64,000 nucleotides of DNA from Pseudomonas multiresinivorans (GCF_012971725.1 NZ_CP048833.1:1798001-1862000); one strand, 5' to 3'; positions 19,481 to 28,186 are shown, counted from the stretch's first letter. Made by a program: numbers and translations. The notes: generated from the letters alone by a model not told the origin.

Positions 19481-20038
19481 ATGTCCGTCGATCTCGCGCA
19501 CATCCGCCAAGTCATGGCCGAAGCCGACTGCCTGTACACCAACGCCGAGGTAGAGGCCGCCATCGCCCGTGTGGCCGAGGCCATCAATGGCTCGCTGGCC
19601 GACACCAACCCGGTGGTGTTCTGCGTGATGAACGGCGGCCTGATCTTCTCTGGCAAGCTGCTCCCCCTGCTGAATTTCCCGCTGGAAGCCTCCTACCTGC
19701 ATGCGACCCGTTACCGCAACGAGACCACCGGTGGCGAGCTGTTCTGGAAGGCCAAGCCGGAAATCTCCTTCATCGACCGTGAAGTGCTGATCATCGACGA
19801 CATCCTCGACGAAGGGCACACCCTCTCGGCGATCATGGACTTCTGCAAGCATGCTGGCGCCAAGCGCGTGCACACCGCCGTGCTGATCGACAAGGACCAC
19901 GACCGCAAGGCCCGCCCGGACCTGAAGGCCGACTACGTGGGCCTGTCCTGCATCGACCGCTACATCTTCGGCTACGGCATGGACTACAAGGGCTACTGGC
20001 GCAACGCCGCCGGCATCTTCGCCGTCAAGGGACTCTGA
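19481..20038 (+). CDS. hypoxanthine-guanine phosphoribosyltransferase
   Basis: 185 residues. Type I PRTase fold with the PRPP-binding motif VLIIDDILDEGHTLSAI (about 105-121). The C-terminal hood KADYVGLSCIDRYIFGYGMDYKGYWRN is typical of hypoxanthine/guanine enzymes. Converts hypoxanthine or guanine with PRPP to IMP or GMP. GGAGAG precedes the ATG. The WbuC cupin starts 2 bases after its stop, so they are co-transcribed. Confidence 0.9.
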   Translation: MSVDLAHIRQVMAEADCLYTNAEVEAAIARVAEAINGSLADTNPVVFCVMNGGLIFSGKLLPLLNFPLEASYLHATRYRNETTGGELFWKAKPEISFIDREVLIIDDILDEGHTLSAIMDFCKHAGAKRVHTAVLIDKDHDRKARPDLKADYVGLSCIDRYIFGYGMDYKGYWRNAAGIFAVKGL

Positions 20039-20040
20039 CG

Positions 20041-20517
20041 ATGAGCGGGCCGCGTTTTCTCGACAGTGCGCTGTTCGACGAGGTCGCGGCCCGTGCCGCC
20101 GCCAGCCCCCGGCGCCGGCAGAACCACAATTTCCATGAGCAGACTGAGCCCTGCCATCGCCTGCTCAACGCGCTGCAGCCCGATACCTATATCCCGCCGC
20201 ACTGCCACCGCCACCCGGACAAGGCCGAAAGCCTGCTGGTGGTGAAGGGCGCGCTGGGCCTGCTGATCTTCTCCGAGTCCGGCGAACTGCTGGCTACCCG
20301 CCTCCTGCGTGCGGGTGGCGACTGCGTCGGTGCGGACCTGCCGCCGGGCACCTTCCACGCCATCGTCGCGCTGGAGCCGGACAGCATCATGTTCGAAGCC
20401 AAGGCCGGGCCGTTCGTGCCGCTGGGTGAGGACGAACGCGGGCAATGGGCGCCACGCGAAGGCGAGCCGGGCGCCGCCGAGTACCTGGCCTGGATGCGTT
20501 CCCAATTCCCGCTCTGA
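20041..20517 (+). CDS. WbuC-family cupin metalloprotein
   Basis: 158 residues. Cupin with metal ligands in PPHCHRHPDKAESLLVVKGALG (His, His, Glu) and the second motif PGTFHAIVALEP (His). This matches the WbuC family, often found with O-antigen genes but also alone. The substrate is unknown. It is coupled to the phosphoribosyltransferase gene (2-base gap) and followed by a REP palindrome. Confidence 0.85.
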   Translation: MSGPRFLDSALFDEVAARAAASPRRRQNHNFHEQTEPCHRLLNALQPDTYIPPHCHRHPDKAESLLVVKGALGLLIFSESGELLATRLLRAGGDCVGADLPPGTFHAIVALEPDSIMFEAKAGPFVPLGEDERGQWAPREGEPGAAEYLAWMRSQFPL

Positions 20518-20529
20518 ACCCGGCACGCG

Positions 20530-20622
20530 CGTAGGAGCGGACTCTGTCCGCGATGGCTTCGCCCAACTCCCTGGTCGAGCGGAGTGGTGGTGAGTCGATC
20601 GCGGACGGAGTCCGCTCCTACG
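20530..20622. repeat. REP-like inverted repeat, 'tctgtccgcg' family
   Basis: The left arm cgtaggagcggactctgtcc plus gcga (20530-20553) and the right arm tcgcggacggagtccgctcc plus tacg (20599-20622) are nearly perfect complements around about 45 bases. A second copy lies at 30898-30968. The family shares the gtaggagcg tip with the commoner REP type but has a different stem. Confidence 0.85.
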
Positions 20623-20628
20623 TTCGAT

Positions 20629-20654
20629 CATGCATCGAGATTGTTCGATGCATG
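20629..20654. promoter_or_regulatory. candidate operator of the aldehyde dehydrogenase gene
   Basis: A perfect palindrome catgcatcga-gattgt-tcgatgcatg lies 78 bases upstream of the aldehyde dehydrogenase ATG, followed by a half-site ccgatgcatgcc at 20678-20689. Related half-sites (tatcgatgca, tatcggcatgc) occur upstream of the LysR gene (about 23070-23125), suggesting one regulator binds both promoters. Confidence 0.55.
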
Positions 20655-20732
20655 CATGGGCTAACGTGCATTTTTGCCGATGCATGCCCCGCCTATCCTG
20701 CGACCCTCACAAGACAACCGTCCGAGGTTCGC

Positions 20733-22157
20733 ATGTCCCGTCTCCTTTATATCGATGGCCAATGGCAGGCCGCCGACAGCGGCGCCGTCCTGCGCCCGAT
20801 CGCTCCCGCTACCCGTGGAGCGCTGCCGGAAGTCGCCTGCGCCGGTGTGTCCGACGTAGAACGCGCGGTCGCTGCCGCCAAGCGCGCCTTCGCCGGCTGG
20901 CGCCAGACCACAGCCGCCCAGCGCGCCGGTTATCTGCGAGCTTTCGCCGAGCAGCTCGAAGCCCGCAGCGAAGCGCTGATCACCCTGCAGATGCAGGCCA
21001 GCGGCAAGCCGCGCCTGGAAGCGGAAATCGATATCGGCGACGCCATCGCGACCTTCGCCTACTACGCCGAGCTGGCCGAGCAACTGGACGCCCGGCAGAA
21101 CGCCGAAGTGGCCCTGCCGGACGCCGGCTACCGCTCGCAGACCCGCTTCGAGCCCATCGGCGTGGTCGGCCTGATCGTGCCGTGGAACTTCCCGCTGGTG
21201 ACCAGCGCCTGGAAGGTCGCACCGGCCCTGGCCGCCGGCTGCACCGTGGTGCTCAAGCCCTCGGAGATCACTCCGCTGATCGAGCTGATGCTGGGCGAGA
21301 TCGCCGACGCCATCGGCCTGCCGGCCGGCGTGCTGAACCTGGTGCCGGGCCTGGCCGATGCGGGCGCTGCGCTGTGCAGCCATGCGGGCATCGCCAAGCT
21401 GTCCTTTACCGGCAGCAACGTCGTCGGCCGCAAGGTCATGGAAGCCGCTGCCGCGCGTACCCTGCCGGTGGGGCTGGAGCTGGGCGGCAAATCGCCGATC
21501 CTGGTGTTCGAGGACTGCGACCTGGACGAAGCCGTGCAGTGGATCATTGCCGGCGTCTACTGGAACGCCGGGCAGATGTGCTCCGCCACCTCGCGCCTGC
21601 TGGTGCAGGAATCCATCGCCGAGCCGCTGCTGGCGAAGCTGAAGGTCGCGGTGGATGGCCTGCGCGTCGGCGATTCGCTGCTGGGCGAGACCGACATGGG
21701 CCCGATGACCAGCGAAGCGCAGTACCGCAAGGTACTCGACTACTTCGCTGTGGCCCGCGACGAAGGCCTGGCCTGCCTGACTGGCGGTGAGGCGGCGGAG
21801 GGCTGGTTCATCCAGCCGACCGTGTACACCGATGTGCCGGCGGACAGCCGTCTGTGGCGCGAGGAAATCTTCGGCCCAGTGCTGTGCGTGCGTACCTTCA
21901 GCGATGAAGCCGATGCCCTGCGTCAGGCCAACGACAGCGACTTCGCCCTGGCCGCCACTGTGTGCAGCGCCGATCTGGACCGCGCCCAGCGCGTCGCCGA
22001 GAACCTGGAGGCCGGCAACGTCTGGCTGAACTCGCCGCAAGTCGTCTTCCCGCAGACTTCCTGGGGCGGCGGCAAGCGCAGCGGTATTGGCCGCGAGCTG
22101 GGTCCGTGGGGCCTGTCGGCATTCTTCGACATCAAGCACATCACCGCGCCGCGCTGA
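20733..22157 (+). CDS. NAD(P)-dependent aldehyde dehydrogenase
   Basis: 474 residues, complete ALDH superfamily protein. The cofactor-binding stretch is VPWNFPLVTSAWKVAPALAAG, with KPSE. The general base lies in GLELGGKSP (Glu) and the nucleophile in NAGQMCSATSR (Cys). Overall pattern is nearest the betaine/aminoaldehyde type, but the substrate cannot be fixed. The start at 20733 (MSRLLYIDGQWQ) is the conserved family start; no strong Shine-Dalgarno is present. It stands alone, converging with a LysR regulator whose probable site lies in its promoter. Confidence 0.9.
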   Translation: MSRLLYIDGQWQAADSGAVLRPIAPATRGALPEVACAGVSDVERAVAAAKRAFAGWRQTTAAQRAGYLRAFAEQLEARSEALITLQMQASGKPRLEAEIDIGDAIATFAYYAELAEQLDARQNAEVALPDAGYRSQTRFEPIGVVGLIVPWNFPLVTSAWKVAPALAAGCTVVLKPSEITPLIELMLGEIADAIGLPAGVLNLVPGLADAGAALCSHAGIAKLSFTGSNVVGRKVMEAAAARTLPVGLELGGKSPILVFEDCDLDEAVQWIIAGVYWNAGQMCSATSRLLVQESIAEPLLAKLKVAVDGLRVGDSLLGETDMGPMTSEAQYRKVLDYFAVARDEGLACLTGGEAAEGWFIQPTVYTDVPADSRLWREEIFGPVLCVRTFSDEADALRQANDSDFALAATVCSADLDRAQRVAENLEAGNVWLNSPQVVFPQTSWGGGKRSGIGRELGPWGLSAFFDIKHITAPR

Positions 22158-23058
22158 TCGGCGTCACCCCGTGCTCCAGGCGCAGGTCCTCGACCAGCGC
22201 CTGGAGCGCTTCGTTATGCCCCGGCTCGTCGCGCACCACCAGGCTGTGGGTGATCCCGTAGCCGAGGCTGTCCGGCAGCAGGGCGCGCATCTCGCCCTGT
22301 TCCACCCAGCGCTCGGCGTAGTGGGTGGGCAGGTAGCCCAGGTGCGTGCCGGCGCGCACCGCGTGCAGCACTGCTTCCATGTGCTGGGCGAATGCCGTGC
22401 TGCGCTGCGGGTCGGCGGGCAGTTGCACGTCGGCGACGGCGTAACCGTGTTGAATCCAGTTGCAGGTCTCCAGTTCAGCGGCGTCGCTCACGTTCTTGTC
22501 GAACAGCGGATGCTCACGCCCGCAGAACACTGCTACTCGCTCGTGATACAGCGGTTCGTAACGCAGGTTCGGCAGGCGCCGGCTGAAGCAGGCGATCGCC
22601 AGGTGCAGACGGCCGCTGAGCACCAGGCGCTCCAGTTCGCTGGAGGACTCGATGAGGAAATGCAGGCGCACGTCCTGGTCGCGGCGGTTGAACCGCGCCA
22701 GAGTCTGGTGGATGCGTGCGTCGGGCAGCGTGGCGATATTGTCGGCCAGACCCAGGTGCAACTCGCCGACCAGCCGCCCGGCCAATGACTGCACCTGATC
22801 ACGGAAGTCCCCCAGCGCAGCGAACAGGTTCTGCGCGTAGTCCAGCACCCGCTCGCCTTTCTCGGTCAGGCGGAAGCCGCTCTTGCCGCGTTCACACAGG
22901 CGGTAGCCCAGGCGAGTTTCGAGGCTGGCGATGTGTGTGCTGATGGTCGACTGGCCCATGCCCAGTTCGCCCTGCGCGGCCGAAAAACCACCGCAACGCA
23001 CCACGCAGGCGAAGATGCGCAACAGGCGCAGGTCGAGATCGGAGACGTTGTGCAGCAT
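22141..23058 (-). CDS. LysR-family transcriptional regulator
   Basis: 305 residues. The N-terminal winged helix-turn-helix (DLRLLRIFACVVRCGGFSAAQGELGMGQSTISTHIASLETRLG, about 6-50) is followed by the effector-binding domain with GELHLGLADNIATLPD. The ATG at 23058 begins the canonical LysR N-terminus; the longer frame to 23277 is rejected. The last 17 bases overlap the end of the aldehyde dehydrogenase gene on the other strand (22141-22157). It probably regulates that gene and itself. Confidence 0.92.
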   Translation of the reverse strand: MLHNVSDLDLRLLRIFACVVRCGGFSAAQGELGMGQSTISTHIASLETRLGYRLCERGKSGFRLTEKGERVLDYAQNLFAALGDFRDQVQSLAGRLVGELHLGLADNIATLPDARIHQTLARFNRRDQDVRLHFLIESSSELERLVLSGRLHLAIACFSRRLPNLRYEPLYHERVAVFCGREHPLFDKNVSDAAELETCNWIQHGYAVADVQLPADPQRSTAFAQHMEAVLHAVRAGTHLGYLPTHYAERWVEQGEMRALLPDSLGYGITHSLVVRDEPGHNEALQALVEDLRLEHGVTPISAAR

Positions 23059-23195
23059 GGCGGAATCGGCCCGTATCGATGCAAGGGGTGTTTCGTGTCG
23101 AAGGCTATCAATGTATCGGCATGCTTGCCATGTGCGCCTGTCGTGGCGCTCCGGGCGCGTGCTAGAGTGCCCGGCCCTGTCCCGCGGAGGTGATG

Positions 23196-23690
23196 ATGTC
23201 CGTTCGCATGCCGGGCGCCGTGCTGGCGCTACTGTTCTGCATTCCCCTCGGCTTTGCTGGTGCAGCCATTGCCGCACCGATGCACGGCCAGTTCCTGCCG
23301 CCGGACGATGCCGGCCTGCGCCAGGGCGAGCCGGAGCAGCAGCAACTGCTGCAGGTTACCGAGTACAGCGTGGTGCTGGGCAACCAGCGGCAGTCCAACC
23401 AGCAGCCGATCCCGATCACCACGCCGTCGCTGCTGCGCCTCAAGGGCAAGCCGCTGAACAAGGGCGCGCAGATCAGCCAGGTGGTGATCAGCTTCGACGC
23501 CGAGGGCAAGAGTCTGAAGAAGCCGGCCTACGACGAGAAGACTCGCGTGCTCAGCCTGTATTACCCGCAGGCGGCTTATCCACAACTGCTGGACCTGCTG
23601 CGCAACGGTACCGTCTACGTGCAGTTCCTCACCTACGGCAACGGCCATATCTGGGCCGACCTGCATACCGGCGCGGTGCGTGCGCGTTGA
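23196..23690 (+). CDS. secreted hypothetical protein
   Basis: 164 residues. A signal peptide (MSVRMPGAVLALLFCIPLGFAGAAIAA) is followed by a periplasmic domain without recognised motif (VTEYSVVLGNQRQSNQQPIPI, RVLSLYYPQAAYPQLLDLLRNGTVYVQFLTYGNGHIWADLHTG). Of the tandem GTG/ATG/ATG starts at 23190/23193/23196, the last is best spaced from CGGAGG at 23185-23190. It is followed by the PA4642-family gene on the same strand. Confidence 0.7.
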   Translation: MSVRMPGAVLALLFCIPLGFAGAAIAAPMHGQFLPPDDAGLRQGEPEQQQLLQVTEYSVVLGNQRQSNQQPIPITTPSLLRLKGKPLNKGAQISQVVISFDAEGKSLKKPAYDEKTRVLSLYYPQAAYPQLLDLLRNGTVYVQFLTYGNGHIWADLHTGAVRAR

Positions 23691-23786
23691 GCCGCGCCCG
23701 GCGCAGGGGTAAACTGCCCGACCCGTGGTGCCCGGCCAGCCGTTGCCGGCCGCGATCCCCGAGACAGCCGTAGAGAGAAGCGAGCG

Positions 23787-24074
23787 ATGCGTAAAGACAA
23801 GAAGCAGGTGATTGGCGAAGAGATCAACGACAACGCCATCAAGCTGTTCCTCGACGTGGAACCGGCCGACGACACCCCGGCGTCCCTGCACAAGCTGGTC
23901 AAGGCCTACCGCGGCCTGCGCATCGACGACTTCGAGCGCTTCGTCGGCTTCTTCGTCGAAGCTGGCTACGACCTGTCCGCCAAGGATGCCCAGGGCAAGG
24001 ACTTCGTCGCCCTGATCCAGGACCAGCGTCAGGCCGAGCCCTACATCGAAGTGATCAAGGCTGCCCGCGGCTGA
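23787..24074 (+). CDS. PA4642-family conserved protein
   Basis: 95 residues, a short cytoplasmic protein named after its P. aeruginosa member, with no known function. It is mixed-charge and probably all-helical (KKQVIGEEINDNAIKLFLDVEP; SLHKLVKAYRGLRIDDFERFVGFFVEAGYDL; AEPYIEVIKAARG). GAGAGAAGCGAGCG precedes the ATG. A strong terminator follows directly. Confidence 0.85.
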   Translation: MRKDKKQVIGEEINDNAIKLFLDVEPADDTPASLHKLVKAYRGLRIDDFERFVGFFVEAGYDLSAKDAQGKDFVALIQDQRQAEPYIEVIKAARG

Positions 24075-24090
24075 TCGCATCGATGCGCTG

Positions 24091-24117
24091 AAAAGCCCGC
24101 CTTGTGCGGGCTTTTTT
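24091..24117 (+). terminator. rho-independent terminator
   Basis: Hairpin aaaagcccgc-cttgt-gcgggctttttt, 16 bases after the PA4642-family stop codon. Confidence 0.92.
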
Positions 24118-24126
24118 GTTGGGGCG

Positions 24127-24213
24127 GTTCGCGAGCAAGCTCGCTCCTACGGAAGGCGGGCCCGCCAAACCTCCGAACGAATGGCTCTTGTAGGAGCGAG
24201 CTTGCTCGCGAAC
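24127..24213. repeat. REP palindrome, main family (reversed order)
   Basis: Perfect 24-base arms at 24127-24150 and 24190-24213, the second starting GTAGGAGCGAGCTTGCTCGC, around 39 bases. Here the gttcgcgagcaagctcgctc arm comes first; the other copies in the window have the opposite order. It separates two plus-strand genes. Confidence 0.9.
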
Positions 24214-24313
24214 ATGGACCGCAGAGAGGCTTTTGAGGCCGCCCAGGGCACCGCTCCAAAATCCCCGCCTAGACTTCTCCGAAGAACGATAACGACAAGG
24301 CGAGGACGAAGCC

Positions 24314-24718
24314 GTGCAAGTACAGCCCTATCTGTTTTTCCATGGTCGCGCCGATGAGGCCATTGCCTTCTACCAGCACGCGGTGGGTGCCCAGCTCGGG
24401 GCGCTGATGCGCTTCGAAGAAGCGCCGGGACCGTCACCGGTGCCCGATGGCTGGCTGGACAAGGTGATGCACGCCAGCCTGCAGATTGGCGAGACGGAAG
24501 TCTTCCTGTCCGATGGGCGCGGCGAGCACAACGCCGCCTTCAATGGCTTTTCCCTGCACCTGACGCTGCGCAGCGTGGTGGCGGCGGAGCAGGCGTTTGC
24601 CGCGCTGGCGGAGGAGGGGCGGGTGGAGATGCCGCTGGAGAAGACCTTCTGGGCGCAGCGCTTCGGCATGCTCACCGATCGCTTCGGCGTCGGCTGGATG
24701 GTCAGCTGCCACGGCTAG
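24314..24718 (+). CDS. VOC-family protein, PhnB/YjdN type
   Basis: 134 residues. Glyoxalase/bleomycin-resistance-like fold of the PhnB (3-demethylubiquinone-like) group: VQPYLFFHGRADEAIAFYQHAVGA at the start, KVMHASLQIGETEVFLSDG in the middle and the diagnostic C-terminus FWAQRFGMLTDRFGVGWMVS. The usual role is unknown; no metal site is certain. The start is GTG at 24314 with GAGGA upstream. Confidence 0.85.
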   Translation: MQVQPYLFFHGRADEAIAFYQHAVGAQLGALMRFEEAPGPSPVPDGWLDKVMHASLQIGETEVFLSDGRGEHNAAFNGFSLHLTLRSVVAAEQAFAALAEEGRVEMPLEKTFWAQRFGMLTDRFGVGWMVSCHG

Positions 24719-24728
24719 GTCACCGACA

Positions 24729-24760
24729 TGAAAAAGCCCGCCAGGAGGCGGGCTTTTTCA
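24729..24760. terminator. bidirectional terminator between VOC gene and mqo
   Basis: The hairpin gaaaaagcccgcc-agga-ggcgggctttttc lies between two convergent genes. Confidence 0.92.
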
Positions 24761-24772
24761 CGAGTGCAGCAC

Positions 24773-26266
24773 TCAGGACGCGGCGACGATCTGCAGGCGG
24801 TCGGCGGTCATCTGGTTGACTTCGCGGTATACCGCGGCGTCGGTTTCCAGCTGCTTCTCGCGGGCCGGGAAGATCTCCTTGAGCTTCGCGGTCCACTCAG
24901 CCGATTTGTAGCGCTCGGGGAAGCAGCGTTCCAGCAGGCCCAGCATGATCGACACGGTGACCGAAGCGCCCGGGGAGGCGCCGAGCAGGGCTGCGATGCT
25001 GCCGTCCTGGGCCGCCACCAGTTCGGTACCGAACTGCAGGATGCCGCCTTTCTTCGGGTCCTTCTTGATGATCTGCACGCGCTGGCCGGCGGTTTCGAGG
25101 CGCCAGTCGGCCGGATTCAGTTCCGGGTAGAACTTGCGCAGGGCTTCGATGCGCTGGTCCATGGACTGCATGACTTCCTTCACCAGGTAGCGGGTGAGGT
25201 CCATGTTGTCGCGAGCCACGGCGAGCATCGGCAGCAGGTTGCTGGTGCGCACCGAGAGCGGCAGGTCGAGGAACGAGCCGTGGCGCAGGAACTTGGTGGA
25301 GAAGCCGGCGTACGGGCCGAACAGCAGGGACGTCTTGCCCTCGACCACGCGGGTGTCCAGGTGCGGCACGGACATCGGCGGGGCACCCACTTCGGCCTGG
25401 CTGTAGACCTTGGCCTGGTGGTGCTTGACCACTTCCGGGTTGTCGCAACGCAGCCACTGGCCGCTCACCGGGAAGCCGCCGAAGCCCTTGCTTTCCGGAA
25501 TGCCGGACATCTGCAGCAGCGGCAGCGCGCCGCCGCCGGCGCCGAGGAAGACGAACTTCGCCTTGACCTTGCGCGAGTCGCCGGTCTGGGTGTTCTTGAT
25601 GTCTACCAGCCAGCCGTCGCCGCTGCGCTCAAGGCCGACGACTTTCTGGAAGTAGCGGACGTCGCTGCCTTCGCGGCTGGAGAGGTAGCCCAGCAGCTGG
25701 TTGGTCAGGGCGCCGAAGTTGACGTCGGTACCGCTTTCCACGCGGGTCATGGCGACCTGCTCGTCGGCCGGGCGGCCGGGAATGGTCAGCGGGGCCCACT
25801 CGGCAATCTTCGCGCGGTCCTCGGTGTATTCCATCGAGGTGAAGGCATGGTGCTGGCTCAGCAGTTCATGGCGCTTCTTCAGGAACGGAATGTCCTTGCC
25901 ACGCACGAAGCTCATGTGCGGAACGGGGTTGATGAAGTTGCGCGGCGCGCCGAAGGCGTCCTTCCCGGTCAGGTAGGCCCAGAACTGCTTGGACACCTCG
26001 AACTGGGCGTTGATGTTCACCGCCTTCTTGATGTCGATCGAGCCGTCAGCCGCCTGCGGGGTGTAGTTCAGCTCGCAGAGGCCGGCGTGACCGGTACCGG
26101 CGTTGTTCCACGGGTTGGAACTCTCGATGGCTCCGGATTCCTGCAGTTCGACGATCTCGAGCTTGACGCCCGGATCGACTTCCTTGAGCAGGACAGCCAG
26201 GGTTGCGCTCATGATGCCGGCGCCGACCAGCAGCACGTCCATCGATTCGATTTCGTTCTGCGCCAT
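24773..26266 (-). CDS. mqo: malate:quinone oxidoreductase
   Basis: 497 residues. A membrane-peripheral FAD enzyme of the TCA cycle, oxidising malate to oxaloacetate and passing electrons to quinone. The dinucleotide motif DVLLVGAGIMSATLAVLLKE opens the protein. Family signatures are SSNPWNNAGTGHAGLCELNY, VFLGAGGGALPLLQMSGIPE and FGPYAGFSTKFLRHGS. The start at 26266 (MAQNEIESMDVLL) has GGAG upstream and was preferred over 26332. In PAO1 as I recall it, this neighbourhood holds mqoB. A long non-coding region lies upstream. Confidence 0.95.
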   Translation of the reverse strand: MAQNEIESMDVLLVGAGIMSATLAVLLKEVDPGVKLEIVELQESGAIESSNPWNNAGTGHAGLCELNYTPQAADGSIDIKKAVNINAQFEVSKQFWAYLTGKDAFGAPRNFINPVPHMSFVRGKDIPFLKKRHELLSQHHAFTSMEYTEDRAKIAEWAPLTIPGRPADEQVAMTRVESGTDVNFGALTNQLLGYLSSREGSDVRYFQKVVGLERSGDGWLVDIKNTQTGDSRKVKAKFVFLGAGGGALPLLQMSGIPESKGFGGFPVSGQWLRCDNPEVVKHHQAKVYSQAEVGAPPMSVPHLDTRVVEGKTSLLFGPYAGFSTKFLRHGSFLDLPLSVRTSNLLPMLAVARDNMDLTRYLVKEVMQSMDQRIEALRKFYPELNPADWRLETAGQRVQIIKKDPKKGGILQFGTELVAAQDGSIAALLGASPGASVTVSIMLGLLERCFPERYKSAEWTAKLKEIFPAREKQLETDAAVYREVNQMTADRLQIVAAS

Positions 26267-27065
26267 TAACGCGTCTCCAAAACTATCAGCAGCCAGTTGT
26301 GACAGAGGTTTCGCGTCCAGTGCGCAAAACAAATGTCCGAATTCTTCTCAGGTCGCAGGGGACCTTTCGCGAATGTCTCGGGCCGGGATCGGAGGAGGGG
26401 GAATGCGCACCTTCTCGGCAATCCACGGCGGACGAGTTCATCCGCAAGTGCATCCGGGTGCGGCGCTTATGCGCGGCTTCCGGTGCCGAAAAAGCGATTC
26501 AGTGCTGCGGGGTCAGACGTCAATGGTGCTACCAACGCAAAACTCTTCATTGCTCGCCACACTCTCGTGAAGTAGTGAAAAACCTTCGATCACGCTCTTT
26601 TGGAGGCGTGAAGCTCAAAGGGGATCGTCGTCGCGGGCCGGTCCGGTCTCCGTGCGGAGGGGGCGGCTGCATCCTTGCCAAGTTCTGCGCAACGAACGTA
26701 CAAAGCGCGACGGCCAGTGACCGAGGCGAGTGGCGACTCTCTTTGAGGGGTGGCAGAGGCTAGACACGGTGTGTCGGCATCGTGCGGGGCCCGACCAGGA
26801 GGCGTCCTTATAATCGGGGGGCGATTATAACGGCGAAACACAAAAAAAAGCTCTGCACCTTAGACTTTTTTCCTAGTGTGCTCCCCTTGATTTGCCATTT
26901 GTGCCCCGTCCCGGTGCGTCTTGCCTGCAGGTGGGTCAAGGCGGCCTAACGACGCGTGGCGAGGGAACCCTGAGAACGGGTTCCGCGTCCAATGGCCAAG
27001 CGCTATCTGACTGCGCTGCCCGCCGGTATACTGCCGGCCATCGCTTACCCCATGGAGAGATGAGC
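26267..27065. other. 799-bp intergenic region with no convincing gene
   Basis: It lies between the divergent mqo and yajG-like genes. Open frames here (for example 26299-26763 on the plus strand) have Arg/Cys-rich composition and no codon signal. One marked structure is the perfect palindrome ttataatcg-ggggg-cgattataa (26808-26830), which places a TATAAT on each strand, followed by A-rich and T-rich tracts (26842-26871). Otherwise I see nothing assignable; a small RNA or long leader is possible. Confidence 0.5.
26808..26830. promoter_or_regulatory. palindrome with a TATAAT on each strand
   Basis: Arms ttataatcg and cgattataa flank five G bases. Each strand reads TATAAT, an ideal sigma-70 -10 box, but no good -35 is seen at 17 bases on either side. 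Possibly overlapping divergent promoters or an operator. Confidence 0.35.
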
Positions 27066-27653
27066 ATGCTGCCTCGCCTGTTGCTCGGCTTTATCGCTGC
27101 CGCCAGCCTGACCTTGACCGGCTGCGCCCTCAGCCCGCAACAACTCAACCCGACGCCCGAGTTCAAGGGGCCGGTCGCCGCCGTTGGCCAGGGCCAGCCG
27201 GTAGTGGTGAAAGTCGTCGACGGTCGCCCGAGCACCGCGCTGGGCACCCGTGGTGGCCTGTATTCGGAAACCAGCCAGCTCACCGTGCGCAGCGAGGACG
27301 TGATTCCAAAGCTGCAGCTGCAGGCTGAGACCGCCGTGCGCCTGCTGGGCTTCACCCCGTCGGCCAACGCCTATAACGCCCCGCAACTGACCCTGACCCT
27401 GGCCGAATTGAAGTACCAGTCGCCCAAGGAAGGCATGTACGTGACCGAGGCGGACATCGGCGCCACCTTCCGCGCTGACGTGCAGAGCGGCACCCGTCGC
27501 TACAGTGGCCGTTATGGCGCTTCGACCAACCAGCGTTTCGGCATGGCGCCCAACGAGGCGACCAACACCAAGCTGGTGAGCGAAGTGCTCAGCGACGCGC
27601 TGACCCGCGTGTTCAAGGACCCGACCATCGGCCAGACGCTGAACCAGCGCTGA
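27066..27653 (+). CDS. YajG-family lipoprotein
   Basis: 195 residues. Signal peptide and lipobox MLPRLLLGFIAAASLTLTGC (LTGC, Cys20), then the YajG domain (VVVKVVDGRPSTALGTRGGL, LTVRSEDVIPKLQLQAETAVRLLGF, ADIGATFRADV). An outer-membrane-anchored protein, function unclear. GGAGA at 27054-27058 fits the ATG at 27066 better than the in-frame ATG at 27060. A strong terminator follows. Confidence 0.88.
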   Translation: MLPRLLLGFIAAASLTLTGCALSPQQLNPTPEFKGPVAAVGQGQPVVVKVVDGRPSTALGTRGGLYSETSQLTVRSEDVIPKLQLQAETAVRLLGFTPSANAYNAPQLTLTLAELKYQSPKEGMYVTEADIGATFRADVQSGTRRYSGRYGASTNQRFGMAPNEATNTKLVSEVLSDALTRVFKDPTIGQTLNQR

Positions 27654-27665
27654 TCGAGGCGGCAA

Positions 27666-27697
27666 TGAAAAAGCCCGGCAGATGCCGGGCTTTTTCG
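27666..27697. terminator. bidirectional terminator
   Basis: Hairpin gaaaaagcccggc-agat-gccgggctttttc between the convergent yajG-like gene and the small gene at 27717. Confidence 0.92.
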
Positions 27698-27716
27698 TGG
27701 GCGGCCGATCGGCGGA

Positions 27717-27923
27717 TCAGGCGGCCTGGCGGTACGGGTCGACCTCGACCAGGCGCATGCGCTCGTCGGCTTCCGGCAGGTCCAGGTGCTCGTGGCCACA
27801 GGCCTGGGTGTAGACCAGCCAATGGTCATCCTGGACGTTGAACGAGAGTTCGGTGACGACAGCTTCGATTTCTTCCAGGTGTTCGATCAGATAGGCGTTT
27901 TCGTGGGGGACGATTTCGAGCAT
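27717..27923 (-). CDS. small conserved hypothetical protein
   Basis: 68 residues, strongly acidic, soluble: MLEIVPHENAYLIEHLEEIE, FNVQDDHWLVYTQACGHEH, ERMRLVEVDPYRQAA. The start at 27923 is set by AAGGAG 8 bases upstream; the longer frame to 27977 lacks this. A Cys and several His (YTQACGHEHLDL) might bind metal, but this is speculative. Function unknown. Confidence 0.65.
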   Translation of the reverse strand: MLEIVPHENAYLIEHLEEIEAVVTELSFNVQDDHWLVYTQACGHEHLDLPEADERMRLVEVDPYRQAA

Positions 27924-28186
27924 GGCGAATCTCCTTGGCGAAAGACTTCGAGTGGCAGAATTCGGTAAAGCCAGCAACGTGCCAATGCGCGGGAGAGGTC
28001 TTAGACCATTTCTCGATAATTCTTACGCTCGTCGTAAATAAGCGTTGCGCGCTGGCTGCGAAGCATGGCCAGCGGATAAAATGCGCGACGATTGTTTCTC
28101 ATCCATGACGGGCCATGCCCGTTCGTCCAGACTGACCCCGCTTTGCTTCGAAGTCGTTGGCGTGCAGTTCTGAAGCGGAGGTTGTG

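Noticed and set aside
24728..26269. 513-codon plus-strand open frame opposite mqo
   Set aside because: Antisense shadow; mqo carries the FAD motif and family signatures.
26299..26763. 154-codon open frame in the mqo-yajG gap
   Set aside because: Arg/Cys/Gly-rich, no ribosome binding site, no codon bias like its neighbours; treated as non-coding.
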